A stretch of 64,000 nt of DNA from Sphingobacterium zeae (GCF_030818895.1 NZ_JAUTBA010000001.1:1550001-1614000); one strand, 5' to 3'. Shown: positions 53,902 to 62,992, numbered from the stretch's first letter. Notes: a model not told the origin generated them from the sequence alone. A program made the numbers and translations.

Positions 53902-54768
53902 ATGATCTTAGTTGTTGATAGCGGCTCTTCAAAGTCGGATTGGAAATTGGAATTGCCAGATAGTGCGCCTATCTCATTCAGTACAAATGGACTTAATCCT
54001 TTTTTTGTAAATGAAAAGGAAATTACACGTGTTATCAAGGAAATACCCGAAATTATTCCATATGCTGATGAGGTTACAGAATTGTATTTCTTTGGTGCGG
54101 GGTGCATTACCCCTGATCGTAGGGAAATGGTATCGAATGCATTGACCCCCTTATTTGAAAATGCCTATATTTCTGTTGAAAATGATCTTTTTGGAAGTGC
54201 TTTAGCGACATGCGGTAATAAAAAAGGTTATGTAGCAACCTTGGGAACTGGGTCGGATCTCAGTTTCTTTGATGGAGAAGAGTTGATGCCTTCACACAAT
54301 GGAAATGGCTATGTATTGGGTGATGAAGGTTCTGGAGCTTACTTCGGTAAAAATTTAGTTAGACTTTTTCTGTATGGACGTATGCCCAAGGATCTAAATG
54401 AGAAATTTGCGAATAAGTATAGAATCAATAAAGAGATTGTTATCAAAAATGTGTATCAAAAGGAGCGTCCAAATGCATTCTTAGCATCTTTTGCACCCTT
54501 CATGTCAGATAATATTACGCATCCATTTATTATTGATTTGGTTAAGAGCGGATTTGAGGAATTTGTTCAGGCATCAATTTTGACCTATCCAGATTATAAT
54601 AAATATGACTGTCACTTTGTGGGTTCTATTGCATATAGTTTTGATCTAATTTTACGCGAAGTCTGTGATACACATCAGATCAAGGTAGGTACCATTTTAA
54701 AATCTCCTATTAACGAGCTGTTCAACGCAGTATTGGAAAGAGAGAGTAATTCATTATTAAGTCTTTAA
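53902..54768 (+). CDS. N-acetylglucosamine kinase-like protein (BadF/BcrA ATPase fold)
   Basis: The protein (288 residues) has the actin-like ATPase fold with DSGSSKSDWKLEL (phosphate 1 loop), GAGC, ENDLFGSALATCG and GTGSDLSFFDGEEL, and GYVLGDEGSGAYFGKNLVRLF. Relatives include the human-type N-acetylglucosamine kinase. Many of these have GTGS(N/S) where this has GTGSD. GlcNAc phosphorylation is the best guess, and it could act together with the GH109/NahK salvage genes, but it is 44 kb away. gpx follows in 11 bases. Confidence 0.75.
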   Translation: MILVVDSGSSKSDWKLELPDSAPISFSTNGLNPFFVNEKEITRVIKEIPEIIPYADEVTELYFFGAGCITPDRREMVSNALTPLFENAYISVENDLFGSALATCGNKKGYVATLGTGSDLSFFDGEELMPSHNGNGYVLGDEGSGAYFGKNLVRLFLYGRMPKDLNEKFANKYRINKEIVIKNVYQKERPNAFLASFAPFMSDNITHPFIIDLVKSGFEEFVQASILTYPDYNKYDCHFVGSIAYSFDLILREVCDTHQIKVGTILKSPINELFNAVLERESNSLLSL

Positions 54769-54779
54769 ACTAATTAAAT

Positions 54780-55298
54780 ATGATTATCGCTACTATTATG
54801 GTGTATATGTCAATGTTATTTGGCAATCCCAATTTTTATGATTTTAAGTTTACATCGCTTGAAGGTAAGGAAGTCAAAATGTCTGATTTCAAAGGTAAAA
54901 AAGTATTGATTGTGAATACTGCATCTAAATGTGGTTTTACAAAACAATATAAAGACCTCCAAGAATTACACAAAACTTTTGGAGATAAGCTGGTCATTAT
55001 AGGATTTCCAGCAAATAATTTCGGACAACAAGAGCCAGGTTCAAATGCGCAAATTCAAGAGTTTTGTGAACAAAATTATGGTGTTGATTTTCTAATGGCA
55101 GAGAAAGTGGATGTGAAGGGTGATCAAATTGCTCCATTATTTAAGTATCTAACTGCACAGGAAAATCCCGATTTTAAGGGGGAGATTAAGTGGAATTTTG
55201 AAAAATTCCTGATCGATGAGCATGGTAAGCTTGTACACCGTTTCCGTTCAGCGACCAATCCACTCGATCCAGCAATTGTAAATTGGGTTAAAAACTAA
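54780..55298 (+). CDS. Glutathione peroxidase
   Basis: The 172-residue protein is a Cys-type glutathione peroxidase: NTASKCGFTKQYKDLQELH with active-site C51, IGFPANNFGQQEPGSNAQIQEFC with the catalytic Gln, and IKWNFEKFLIDEHGKLVHRFRS with the catalytic Trp. These bacterial enzymes usually use thioredoxin to reduce peroxides, and trxA is in this window. The N-terminal MIIATIMVYMSMLFG is hydrophobic and might be a signal or membrane anchor. A second cysteine, C75 or so, may be the resolving residue. Confidence 0.93.
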   Translation: MIIATIMVYMSMLFGNPNFYDFKFTSLEGKEVKMSDFKGKKVLIVNTASKCGFTKQYKDLQELHKTFGDKLVIIGFPANNFGQQEPGSNAQIQEFCEQNYGVDFLMAEKVDVKGDQIAPLFKYLTAQENPDFKGEIKWNFEKFLIDEHGKLVHRFRSATNPLDPAIVNWVKN

Positions 55299-55304
55299 AA
55301 GTCA

Positions 55305-55362
55305 TTAAAATATCTAATAAAAAGAGCTGCGATTTCGCAGCTCTTTTTATTAGATATTTTAA
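55305..55362. terminator. 58-base hairpin with perfect 28-base stem
   Basis: Bases 55305-55332 are the exact complement of 55335-55362 around a two-base TT loop. The core GAGCTGCGA/TCGCAGCTC is flanked by AAAA/TTTTT runs. It begins six bases after the gpx stop codon and acts as its terminator. Confidence 0.88.
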
Positions 55363-55438
55363 GTGATATGTTTATTTTTCTTTTATACAGGCATTATAAA
55401 GCACATTTATACAATCTTTTCGTAAGGGATTGAATTCT

Positions 55439-55618
55439 TCACTTTCCGGAATATTGCAGCGATTTGTGATAACTATAAACGACGACGCTGAGACCAATCG
55501 CTTTATACCGACGCATCACTTCTTTAAGACCAAGATTGACCGATGCGGACTGTGCAGATAAAAATGTTGGAAGCAATTGAGTAATTAAGAAACGGAGTAA
55601 GAGAAGATGCTTTCTCAT
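55439..55618 (-). pseudogene. Remnant of a beta-lactamase-like serine hydrolase gene
   Basis: The minus strand has ATG 55618 followed by 59 codons: a signal peptide (MRKHLLLLRFLITQLLPTFLSAQ) and then LKEVMRRYKAIGLSVVVYSYHKSLQYSGK, the start of the beta-lactamase / penicillin-binding-like domain of this family. The frame breaks at TGA 55439. In the next frame VKNSIPYEKIV follows before another stop. The SxxK and later motifs are absent. This looks like a truncated and frameshifted copy; the region to 55363 holds nothing else. Confidence 0.5.
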
Positions 55619-55621
55619 GAA

Positions 55622-55802
55622 TTGATTTGTGAGATCTTAGTAATCGTATGCATGTAAGGAAATTCTATCTAAAAAACTGCAATAATCATAGATTCCATGC
55701 GGTGCAAACCTGATCCGTAGATCGCTCTGATAAACAACAGGGCGATTGATTCAACTGATCATTCAGCAGAGATAGGGATGTAAATAATCAATCCAACAAT
55801 CT
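55622..55802. other. Gene-free region after the gene remnant
   Basis: About 180 bases between the beta-lactamase-like remnant and the LysR gene contain no convincing frame, tRNA or terminator. Confidence 0.4.
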
Positions 55803-56684
55803 TTAGGAGGCGTTAAATTTGCGGTATTCTTTTTGGATACAATCCATAAATTCGCCTAATGCGCTGTTTTTACTTTTTTTATTGGAGACAAGTATGATTT
55901 CTGTTTTGCTATCTATGTCTTCAATTGCCATAGTTTTTAGTTTCAAATGTGGATACTGTTTGATAGTGGAAGCGGGGACTACTGCTAATCCCAGACCTTG
56001 TGAAACCAATTCGAGAATAGAAGACATCGAGTTGCTCTGATGCACAATCTTAGGTTCGAACCCCATGCGGTTACACGTATTAATAACATGGCGATGATAT
56101 TCAGACGCATATTTTTGATTGAAAGAGATAAAACTTTCATTAAAGAAGTTAATATCACTAAACGCTATCTGTGTCGGGCCTACAATGACCATGGGATCTT
56201 CGAAAAGAGGAGTGGTCAATAATTCACTCGAATAAATCGGAGAACGCATTATACCTAGATCGAGTTTACCATTTTCTAGCGCCAATTTCTGTTTGTGTGT
56301 CGACGTTTCAAAAAGACTCACTCTTAAGTACGGAAATTTCTGTTGAATGTGTTTCAATACTGTTGCGAGCATTCTCTTAGGCGTTGAACTAATGTACCCC
56401 AATTTGAATTCTCCAGAAATATTGTTGTGGATCTGCTTCGTGATTGTTTTGCTGTGCTCTATATTTTGAAGAATTTCCACGACCTCCTCCAAAAAGTATT
56501 TACCGGCTTCTGTTAGTTCGACGCGTTTGTTGGTCCTGAAAAAAAGGATGACCCCCAACTCGTCTTCAAGGTCTTTAATCTGCCGGCTTAACGGCGGTTG
56601 GGACATAAATAGACGTTCTGCTGCTCGGCCAAAATGAAGCTCCTCGGCTACTGTTTTGAAATAAATAAGATGTCGTATTTCCAT
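55803..56684 (-). CDS. LysR-family transcriptional regulator
   Basis: The 293-residue protein starts at ATG 56684 (MEIRHLIYFKTVAEELHFGRAAERLFMSQPPLSRQIKDLEDELGVILF), the N-terminal winged HTH of LysR. A start at 56714 would add ten unconserved residues. A periplasmic-binding-like effector domain follows (about 90-290) with LKLGYISSTPKRMLATVLKHI-type and GLGLAVVPAS. It is divergent from the methyltransferase gene, the usual arrangement for regulator and target. The effector is unknown. Confidence 0.92.
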   Translation of the reverse strand: MEIRHLIYFKTVAEELHFGRAAERLFMSQPPLSRQIKDLEDELGVILFFRTNKRVELTEAGKYFLEEVVEILQNIEHSKTITKQIHNNISGEFKLGYISSTPKRMLATVLKHIQQKFPYLRVSLFETSTHKQKLALENGKLDLGIMRSPIYSSELLTTPLFEDPMVIVGPTQIAFSDINFFNESFISFNQKYASEYHRHVINTCNRMGFEPKIVHQSNSMSSILELVSQGLGLAVVPASTIKQYPHLKLKTMAIEDIDSKTEIILVSNKKSKNSALGEFMDCIQKEYRKFNAS

Positions 56685-56853
56685 CGATACTTTTTTGGTA
56701 TGAATTCTTGACAAAATAAATATTTTTAATGAAATCCAGTTAGTCTTACCTTTAAATTATTAAAAAATAATGGGTGGGCTACAATACAATCAGTCTGCAT
56801 ATGGTCGTGCCGTATGCGGCTCGTCCGAATTTCAAAAAATAAATAATTTACAG

Positions 56854-57567
56854 ATGAATAAAGCAACTTTACAGGAAATTGAAACACGGTTTGACAATGA
56901 TGTAGAACGTTTTTCAAATTTAGAAACAGGCCAGGCGACCACACTGGATGCGGTTTGGAACATGGAGCTCATTACAGATGCCATTGCAAGTGTTTATCCA
57001 AATGCAAAAAATATATTGGATATTGGATGTGGCGCTGGAAATTACGATGTTAAGTTATTGCAAAAACTGAAATCTAATCCAAATTTTAGTCTTGTAGACT
57101 TAAGTCAACCCATGTTAAATAGAGCACAAGAGCGTGTAAGTGCGCTGACAAAAGGAGAAATTCAGTTGATAAAGGGAGACTTTAGGGAAGTTTCCTTGGA
57201 AGAGGAAAAATTCGATGTCATTATTGCTACTTCGGTTTTACATCACTTACGGGATGACGAGGATTGGTTAAGCACTTTTAAAAAGTTATTCCGTCTGCTA
57301 CAATCAGGTGGAAGTGTATGGATTTTTGATTTGATAGAACAGAATAACGTTCATCTCCAAAAGCTAATTTATAAGGAGAAATATGGCGAATATTTAACTA
57401 AATTGAAGGATGAGGAGTATCGCGATCATGTTTTTGACTATATTGAACATGAGGATACGCCGAGATCTCTGGTTTACCAGCTCAATTTATTGACCGATGT
57501 TGGTTTTAACAATGTGGATGTTTTGCACAAGAATTTATGTTTCGCTTCTTATGTAGCCTTTAAATAA
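56854..57567 (+). CDS. Class I SAM-dependent methyltransferase
   Basis: With ATG 56854 (MNKATLQEIETRFDNDVERFSNL) the protein has 237 residues. It has the class I motifs: ILDIGCGAGNYDVKLL (motif I), LVDLSQPMLNRAQERV (motif II), and FDVIIATSVLHHLRDDEDWLSTFKKLFRLLQSGGSVWIFDLI (IV-VI). The upstream ATG at 56770 adds 28 residues that lack conservation. The substrate is unknown. It is divergent from the LysR regulator that probably controls it. Confidence 0.85.
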   Translation: MNKATLQEIETRFDNDVERFSNLETGQATTLDAVWNMELITDAIASVYPNAKNILDIGCGAGNYDVKLLQKLKSNPNFSLVDLSQPMLNRAQERVSALTKGEIQLIKGDFREVSLEEEKFDVIIATSVLHHLRDDEDWLSTFKKLFRLLQSGGSVWIFDLIEQNNVHLQKLIYKEKYGEYLTKLKDEEYRDHVFDYIEHEDTPRSLVYQLNLLTDVGFNNVDVLHKNLCFASYVAFK

Positions 57568-57866
57568 CGGGCTGCAGAAATAGGACTTAAATAAATAAGG
57601 CGATACGGGGAGTATCGCCATAAAATCACACTAACTATTAAAAAACCTATAGGACTAGGATTTTACATATTCAATAAACCAATTTCCGTCTTATCCCACG
57701 CTCTTCCAACATTATTCCCAGTCACATGTGAGATGTTAAATAAATAATAAAATGTAATTATTGAGGTCAATACTTTAAAAAAAACAAGCATTTCCATTGG
57801 TTTACGTAAAGATATATCTTTATTTTTTAAATACAAATAAAAATCATGAAAATTGAAAAATTATTA
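57568..57866. other. Gene-free region between methyltransferase and NUDIX genes
   Basis: Apart from a hairpin at 57599-57619 with no T run, nothing was recognised in these 299 bases between convergent genes. Confidence 0.4.
57599..57619 (+). terminator. Hairpin after the methyltransferase gene
   Basis: GGCGATAC (57599-57606) and GTATCGCC (57612-57619) pair around a five-base loop. No T run follows, so it may be a weak 3' stabilising hairpin. Confidence 0.45.
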
Positions 57867-58322
57867 TTATCTAATCGTTTTCAAGAACTCCTTCCAAGCG
57901 ATTTGATCTGTTTTGAAGGTTAGATCATCAATGAGAACCGATTCAATTGGTACCCATCGAAACGATTGAAGTTTATTGTCTTCCGGTTTTTGATCTGGAT
58001 CAAAATCGAAAGCTCTGTTCGTAGTTCTGATTTGAATTGGTGAAGTGTTCTTAACCTGATAGTAAATGGATATTATCTGACTATCATTAAAGCTTGATTT
58101 CTCATAAAAGTCAGTGGTATAAATGTGCTTAACGACAGCAACTTCAAAATTACACTCTTCCTGATACTCCCGGATCAAGGCATCCAATAAACCTTCTCCA
58201 TATTCTAAGCCCCCGCCGGGGAATTTGGTAAATGAAACATTTTCCGTCCTTTCGTCACTGATCAACACTTCCTGTTTTTCATTGATCAATATTCCGTACA
58301 CTCTTACGTTAAATGGAAACAT
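57867..58322 (-). CDS. NUDIX hydrolase
   Basis: The 151-residue protein has the complete NUDIX box GGGLEYGEGLLDALIREYQEECNFE (Gx5Ex7REUxEExGU type) near residue 35-60. These enzymes hydrolyse nucleoside diphosphates linked to other groups. Context gives no substrate. It has a 38-base gap to the next minus-strand gene. Confidence 0.9.
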   Translation of the reverse strand: MFPFNVRVYGILINEKQEVLISDERTENVSFTKFPGGGLEYGEGLLDALIREYQEECNFEVAVVKHIYTTDFYEKSSFNDSQIISIYYQVKNTSPIQIRTTNRAFDFDPDQKPEDNKLQSFRWVPIESVLIDDLTFKTDQIAWKEFLKTIR

Positions 58323-58360
58323 GAGTTAATTATGTTTGTATATATTTAGGTCTTTTTTAT

Positions 58361-59107
58361 TTATAGTGGCATAAAGCCGTTGTCAATAGCAAGTTCGTCC
58401 AATCCAATATAAGAATAATGTCTAGGAAGGAACCAGCCTATCGCTTCCATAATGTTCGTAAACTCTTTTTCTGTGCTGAATTGGTTGGCAACGATATTGA
58501 ATGCTAAATCTTGTGTAGCATTATCTTCATCTTTATAATTGCGTGCAAGAAGCATAATTTTAGCATTCTTTACCCCATAGTAATCCAAAAATTCACGCAG
58601 TTGTGTACGTACTGTTTGCGGAAGAATAGTTTCAGCTGGCTGCCCAACTAGTATTTCTTCATCTTCGCCAATAATTGTTGGTGTATTTTTCTTCGAAAAA
58701 ATGCTCTCATCCGTGTAAAATTCCTCGTTCAGAAAGAAGTTGACCAAATCGCCATAGGTGAACACCCAATCTGGATTTTCATGCTGTGTATTAATTGCAA
58801 TACCAAATCCCCTTGGTAACACAAAATCTTTCAGTCGATTTTTGATGACGAACGCTTGAAAGTTCTGATCTTTTGGAGCGCTTTCAAGTTGGAAATAAGG
58901 AAATCCGTCCGGACCAACGACCACTTCTGTCTCGGCTAATTTTAAGGTACATTCAGCAATATTGGTTAAAAATGCATCCCGCCATTCCTCATCCCGATCT
59001 TCAAAAGGAATCTCCATCAGACTATTCACGATGATTGTTTTTTCCAGGTCTCCTAAACGGTTATCATCCCCGTTGTTACTATCATCAAATAAATGTATTG
59101 TATTCAT
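58361..59107 (-). CDS. Conserved hypothetical protein
   Basis: The 248-residue protein is soluble, acidic and without a recognised domain. It opens MNTIHLFDDSNNGDDNRLGDLEKTIIVNSLMEIPFEDRDEEWRDAFLTNI and contains PRGFGIAINTQHENPDWVFTYGDLVNFFLN, then AETILPQTVRTQLREFLDYYGVKNAKIMLLARNYKD and ends FMPL. Well-separated clusters of charged and aromatic residues suggest a folded single domain. It lies between the NUDIX and DEAD-box genes on the same strand. Confidence 0.8.
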   Translation of the reverse strand: MNTIHLFDDSNNGDDNRLGDLEKTIIVNSLMEIPFEDRDEEWRDAFLTNIAECTLKLAETEVVVGPDGFPYFQLESAPKDQNFQAFVIKNRLKDFVLPRGFGIAINTQHENPDWVFTYGDLVNFFLNEEFYTDESIFSKKNTPTIIGEDEEILVGQPAETILPQTVRTQLREFLDYYGVKNAKIMLLARNYKDEDNATQDLAFNIVANQFSTEKEFTNIMEAIGWFLPRHYSYIGLDELAIDNGFMPL

Positions 59108-59159
59108 CTCGAATTGTGATTTTATGATTTGCAGGTAAAAGTAAAAGAATATTTATTAA

Positions 59160-60350
59160 TTAACGACGTTTTCTCGATTTTGAAGAACCTTTCCGCGGAT
59201 TGGTTTGACTACTAGAAAGCATTTTCTCCCAGCTTAGCAAGTAAGGGTGCTGATCGTCAATTCTAATTTGCCGTTTTAAGGATAGTTGCAATTTGATCCA
59301 TTTTTCGTTGTCTTCGGCGTCGCAAAACGTAAAGGCTTTTCCATCAGCCTCAGAACGACCAGTCCGGCCGATCCGATGGGTATATAGCTCTGGCGAATCT
59401 GGAACTTCGTAGTTGATGATCGCCTCCAGATCCGGAAAATCTACTCCACGTGCCAATAGGTCTGTTGCAATCAAAACACGTACTTCTTTTCGTCTAAACT
59501 GAGCAATGATCTCTTCTCGTTTTTGCTGCGACTTATCGCCATACAAAGCCAAACAAGAAACACCACTTCGGTTTAATGCTGTTTCAATCCGTTCGACTCC
59601 TTGCACTGTTCGCGTGAAAACGATGGCCTGCCGTGAAATCCTGTTTTCAAGCAGATGACCCAATAGGCTCTTTTTATCATTCTTGTCGACATACATTACA
59701 GATTCCTCTATCTGGCCCTTTTTTAAAGCTGTATCAATAATGATCTCGACAGGGTTGTTTAACTTTTTTCGAACAATTTTTTCGATTTCGGCGGTTTTTG
59801 TGGCCGAACTAAAAATAGTTTGTCTTTCAGCAGGCAATTTATTGATGATTTTGTTGATATCCAACGCAAAGCCGAGATCAAGCAGTTGATCGAATTCATC
59901 AACCACTAAGGTATCTATCGTCTTCAAATCAATGTTCCCCTGATCCAGAAAATCCAGCAAACGCCCCGGAGTGGCAAGGATCATATGCGCTTGAGGATAA
60001 AGTTCCAATTGACTTTCATAAGTTCCACCGCCGTAAAAGCTGGCGATGATCAAATCCATACCTTCGATAAGATTCGATATGCGTTGTTGGGTTTGAATAC
60101 AGAGTTCCCTGGTCGGGAGCAGTACAAGTACCGATAGACGGTCAGCGGTAACTTTAGTTCGTAAACGCTGAATAATTGGGATCGCGTAAGCCTCAGTTTT
60201 CCCCGTTCCAGTCGGTGCAATCGCTAAACAATCCCTGCCCTCCAAAATGGCAGGGATAGCTCTTTCTTGAACTGATGTAAGCGAAGAAAGCTTTTGTTTT
60301 TCAAGATTAGCGCTAAGGAATTTATCGAGTTTTAGTGTTGAAAAATTCAA
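59160..60350 (-). CDS. DEAD-box RNA helicase, RhlE-like
   Basis: The protein of about 396 residues has the helicase motifs in order: a Q motif (LSSLTSVQERAIPAIL), I (APTGTGKTEAYAIPIIQ), Ia/Ib (LVLLPTRELCIQT, ATPGRLLDFL), II (VVDEFDQLLDLGF, DEFD instead of DEAD), III (FSSATKT) and VI (THRIGRTGR). The C-terminal tail is basic (RKGSSKSRKRR). Likely it remodels RNA or ribosome precursors. No ATG start exists, so TTG at 60350 (or 60371) is proposed. Confidence 0.88.
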   Translation of the reverse strand: MNFSTLKLDKFLSANLEKQKLSSLTSVQERAIPAILEGRDCLAIAPTGTGKTEAYAIPIIQRLRTKVTADRLSVLVLLPTRELCIQTQQRISNLIEGMDLIIASFYGGGTYESQLELYPQAHMILATPGRLLDFLDQGNIDLKTIDTLVVDEFDQLLDLGFALDINKIINKLPAERQTIFSSATKTAEIEKIVRKKLNNPVEIIIDTALKKGQIEESVMYVDKNDKKSLLGHLLENRISRQAIVFTRTVQGVERIETALNRSGVSCLALYGDKSQQKREEIIAQFRRKEVRVLIATDLLARGVDFPDLEAIINYEVPDSPELYTHRIGRTGRSEADGKAFTFCDAEDNEKWIKLQLSLKRQIRIDDQHPYLLSWEKMLSSSQTNPRKGSSKSRKRR

Positions 60351-60502
60351 AATAATGAATGTAAAATCCAAAAATAGAAATTAAAAAGGATAAAGCTGGT
60401 TTTACGTCGTTACAGGTATTAAAAAAATATGTAAATTAGGATTTTTTATCAAAAAGTACTAATTTGATAAATTAGAATATTCTATTTCAAATGAGGGCTG
60501 TC

Positions 60503-60525
60503 GTTTGTCAATTTATTTGACAAAC
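60503..60525. promoter_or_regulatory. Inverted repeat upstream of the E1 dehydrogenase gene
   Basis: GTTTGTCAA (60503-60511) and TTGACAAAC (60517-60525) flank TTTAT. It overlaps the place where a -33 box would be and lies 20 bases before the -7 element, suggesting a repressor site. Confidence 0.5.
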
Positions 60526-60543
60526 ACGAATTATATAGAATAA

Positions 60544-60551
60544 TATTTTTG
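60544..60551 (+). promoter_or_regulatory. -7 element for the E1 dehydrogenase gene
   Basis: TATTTTTG matches TAnnTTTG; the leader would be about 20 bases. Confidence 0.5.
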
Positions 60552-60577
60552 TTAAATTTGTTGAAACAAAAAAGAAT

Positions 60578-62992
60578 ATGTTTGATACTGCATTTGACCA
60601 AAACAATGAATCTATTTCCACTTTGAGCTTTGATGAGTTCAAAAAGATTATTGTGAATGACTATCGAACTGCCTTGGAAAGTCGTTACGTAAGTTTATTA
60701 GGACGTAAAGAAGTGCTTACCGGTAAGGCTAAGTTTGGTATTTTTGGCGATGGAAAAGAATTGGCACAAATCGCGATGGCTAAAGTTTTCAGAAACGGAG
60801 ATTGGCGATCGGGATATTACCGTGACCAAACATTTATATTTGCTTCAGGCATCAGTGATGTCTACCATTTTTTTTCTCAACTGTATGCCCACCCCGATGT
60901 AGAGGCAGATCCTTCTTCTGCAGGAAGACAAATGAATTGCCATTTTTCGACACGTGTTGTGGATGATCAGGGAAATTGGTTGAACCAAATGGCTCAAAAA
61001 AACTCGTTTTCAGATATTTCAACAACAGGCGGGCAGATGGCAAGGCTATTAGGGTTGGGGTTGGCTTCTAAATTGTATAAGCAAAATAGAAATTTAGATT
61101 ACCTATCTTATTTTTCGAATAAAGGAAACGAAGTTGCCTTTTGCTCTATCGGCAATGCTGCCACTTCTGAAGGTGTATTTTTTGAAGTCATTAACGCAGT
61201 AGGGGTTCACCAGATCCCGACCGTGATTTCCATTTGGGATGACGGATATGGCATATCTGTACCCAATGAAATTCAAACAACGAAAGGAGATATTTCAGAA
61301 GTGCTTCGAGGATTTCAGAAGGAAGAATTGACCAACGGGATTGAAATATTCAAAGTAAGAGGATGGGATTATGCAGGATTATGTGAAACTTATGAAAAGG
61401 CTGCCCATATTGCCCGTGAGAAACATATTCCTTGTTTGATCCACGTGACCGAATTGACACAGCCCCAAGGCCATTCTTCTTCAGGTTCACATGAGCGTTA
61501 TAAATCTAAGGAAAGATTACAATGGGAGGCTGACTTCGATTGCATTGCAAAAATGAAAGACTGGATAATAAGTTCGGGAATCGCCACCTTAGAAGAGCTG
61601 GAGCAACTGGATCAACAGGCTAAAGACCATGTTCGTCAAGAACAAAAGCGAGCTTGGACCGATTATATCAAAACGTTGAGTGTGGAGGCAAAGGAAGCCA
61701 TAGATTTACTTCAGGGTATACCGAACGAACGCGCTGATTTTGCTTCCAAAAAATTGCAATCGATGGTTGAACCTTCTTTAAAAGAGGTGTATGGTCAGGT
61801 GCGCAAGGTGCTGCATGAACTGAAAGGACAGCATAGTGAGGAACGTCAGCAATTATTAAGTTGGTACAAAGAAAAGCAGGCGGTCAACGAGAAACGTTAT
61901 AACTCGAAGTTGTTTACAGCTGGTGTCGATTCTCCTGCTCATGTAAAGATTGTTCCTGCTTTGTACAGTGAAGAGGCTAAAGTTGTTGACGGCCGTGAAG
62001 TCCTGAATTTGTGCTTTGAGGAGAACTTTAGACGTGACGAAAGGCTGTTGGCTTTCGGAGAGGATGTGGGTAAAATTGGCGATGTAAATCAGGGTTTTGC
62101 AGGATTACAGGAGAAACTTGGTGTACATCGTGTATTTGATACTGGTATTCGGGAGAATTCGATTATAGGCAAAGGGCTTGGTTTGGCAATCCGCGGGTTC
62201 CGTCCGATAGCCGAAATCCAATATTTAGATTACCTAATTTACGGCATTACAGTAGCAAGTGACGATTTGTCAACTTTAAGTTACCGTACTTTTGCTGGAC
62301 AGAAAGCGCCAGTGATTATTCGTACACGCGGCCATCGATTAGAAGGTATATGGCACTCCGGGTCACCGATGTCGGTCATTTTAGGCGCTCTGAGAGGTTT
62401 ACATGTGTGCGTGCCGCGTAATATGACCCAGGCAGCGGGGATGTATAATACCCTGTTCCGCTCTGATGAACCGGCTATTGTTGTCGAATGTCTCAATGGG
62501 TATCGTCTAAAAGAGCGTCTACCAGAAAACGTTGGTGAATTTACGGTACCAATCGGTTATGCCGAATGTGTTAAAGAGGGAAGCGATATTACTGTAGTAT
62601 CCTATGGTTCCACTTTGCGTGTTGTTGAAGAAGCCGCCATGGAATTGGAACGCTTGGGGATATTTATCGAAATTATTGATGCACAGACATTGCAGCCTTT
62701 TGACAAAGGAAAACTTTGCGCCGAATCACTGAAGAAAACAAATAAGCTACTTATTGTAGATGAGGATGTGCCAGGCGGGGCTTCAGCCTTTATCTTACAA
62801 GAGGTGTTAGAGAAGCAAAATGGCTACTATCTATTGGATAGTCAGCCGCGGACGCTGACTGCAAAAGCACATCGCCCGCCATATGGCTCCGATGGGGATT
62901 ATTTCTCGAAGCCATCTTCTGATGATGTTGTCGAGACAGTATATGCAATTATGCATGAAGCTAATCCAGAAAAATATCCATCTATGTTTTAA
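60578..62992 (+). CDS. Fused 2-oxoacid dehydrogenase E1 alpha/beta subunit
   Basis: This 804-residue protein joins E1 alpha (about 1-400) and E1 beta (about 470-804) of a thiamine-diphosphate 2-oxoacid (pyruvate or branched-chain) dehydrogenase. Alpha has SSAGRQMNCHFS and CSIGNAATSEGVFFEVINAVGVHQIPTVISIWDDGYGISVP; beta has FGEDVGKIGDVNQGF, FDTGIRENSIIGKGLGLAIRG and the DEDVPGGASAFILQEVLE ending. The TPP motif reads GNA where GDG or GDA is usual. E2 and E3 genes are not in the window. Fusion is common in Bacteroidota. Confidence 0.9.
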   Translation: MFDTAFDQNNESISTLSFDEFKKIIVNDYRTALESRYVSLLGRKEVLTGKAKFGIFGDGKELAQIAMAKVFRNGDWRSGYYRDQTFIFASGISDVYHFFSQLYAHPDVEADPSSAGRQMNCHFSTRVVDDQGNWLNQMAQKNSFSDISTTGGQMARLLGLGLASKLYKQNRNLDYLSYFSNKGNEVAFCSIGNAATSEGVFFEVINAVGVHQIPTVISIWDDGYGISVPNEIQTTKGDISEVLRGFQKEELTNGIEIFKVRGWDYAGLCETYEKAAHIAREKHIPCLIHVTELTQPQGHSSSGSHERYKSKERLQWEADFDCIAKMKDWIISSGIATLEELEQLDQQAKDHVRQEQKRAWTDYIKTLSVEAKEAIDLLQGIPNERADFASKKLQSMVEPSLKEVYGQVRKVLHELKGQHSEERQQLLSWYKEKQAVNEKRYNSKLFTAGVDSPAHVKIVPALYSEEAKVVDGREVLNLCFEENFRRDERLLAFGEDVGKIGDVNQGFAGLQEKLGVHRVFDTGIRENSIIGKGLGLAIRGFRPIAEIQYLDYLIYGITVASDDLSTLSYRTFAGQKAPVIIRTRGHRLEGIWHSGSPMSVILGALRGLHVCVPRNMTQAAGMYNTLFRSDEPAIVVECLNGYRLKERLPENVGEFTVPIGYAECVKEGSDITVVSYGSTLRVVEEAAMELERLGIFIEIIDAQTLQPFDKGKLCAESLKKTNKLLIVDEDVPGGASAFILQEVLEKQNGYYLLDSQPRTLTAKAHRPPYGSDGDYFSKPSSDDVVETVYAIMHEANPEKYPSMF

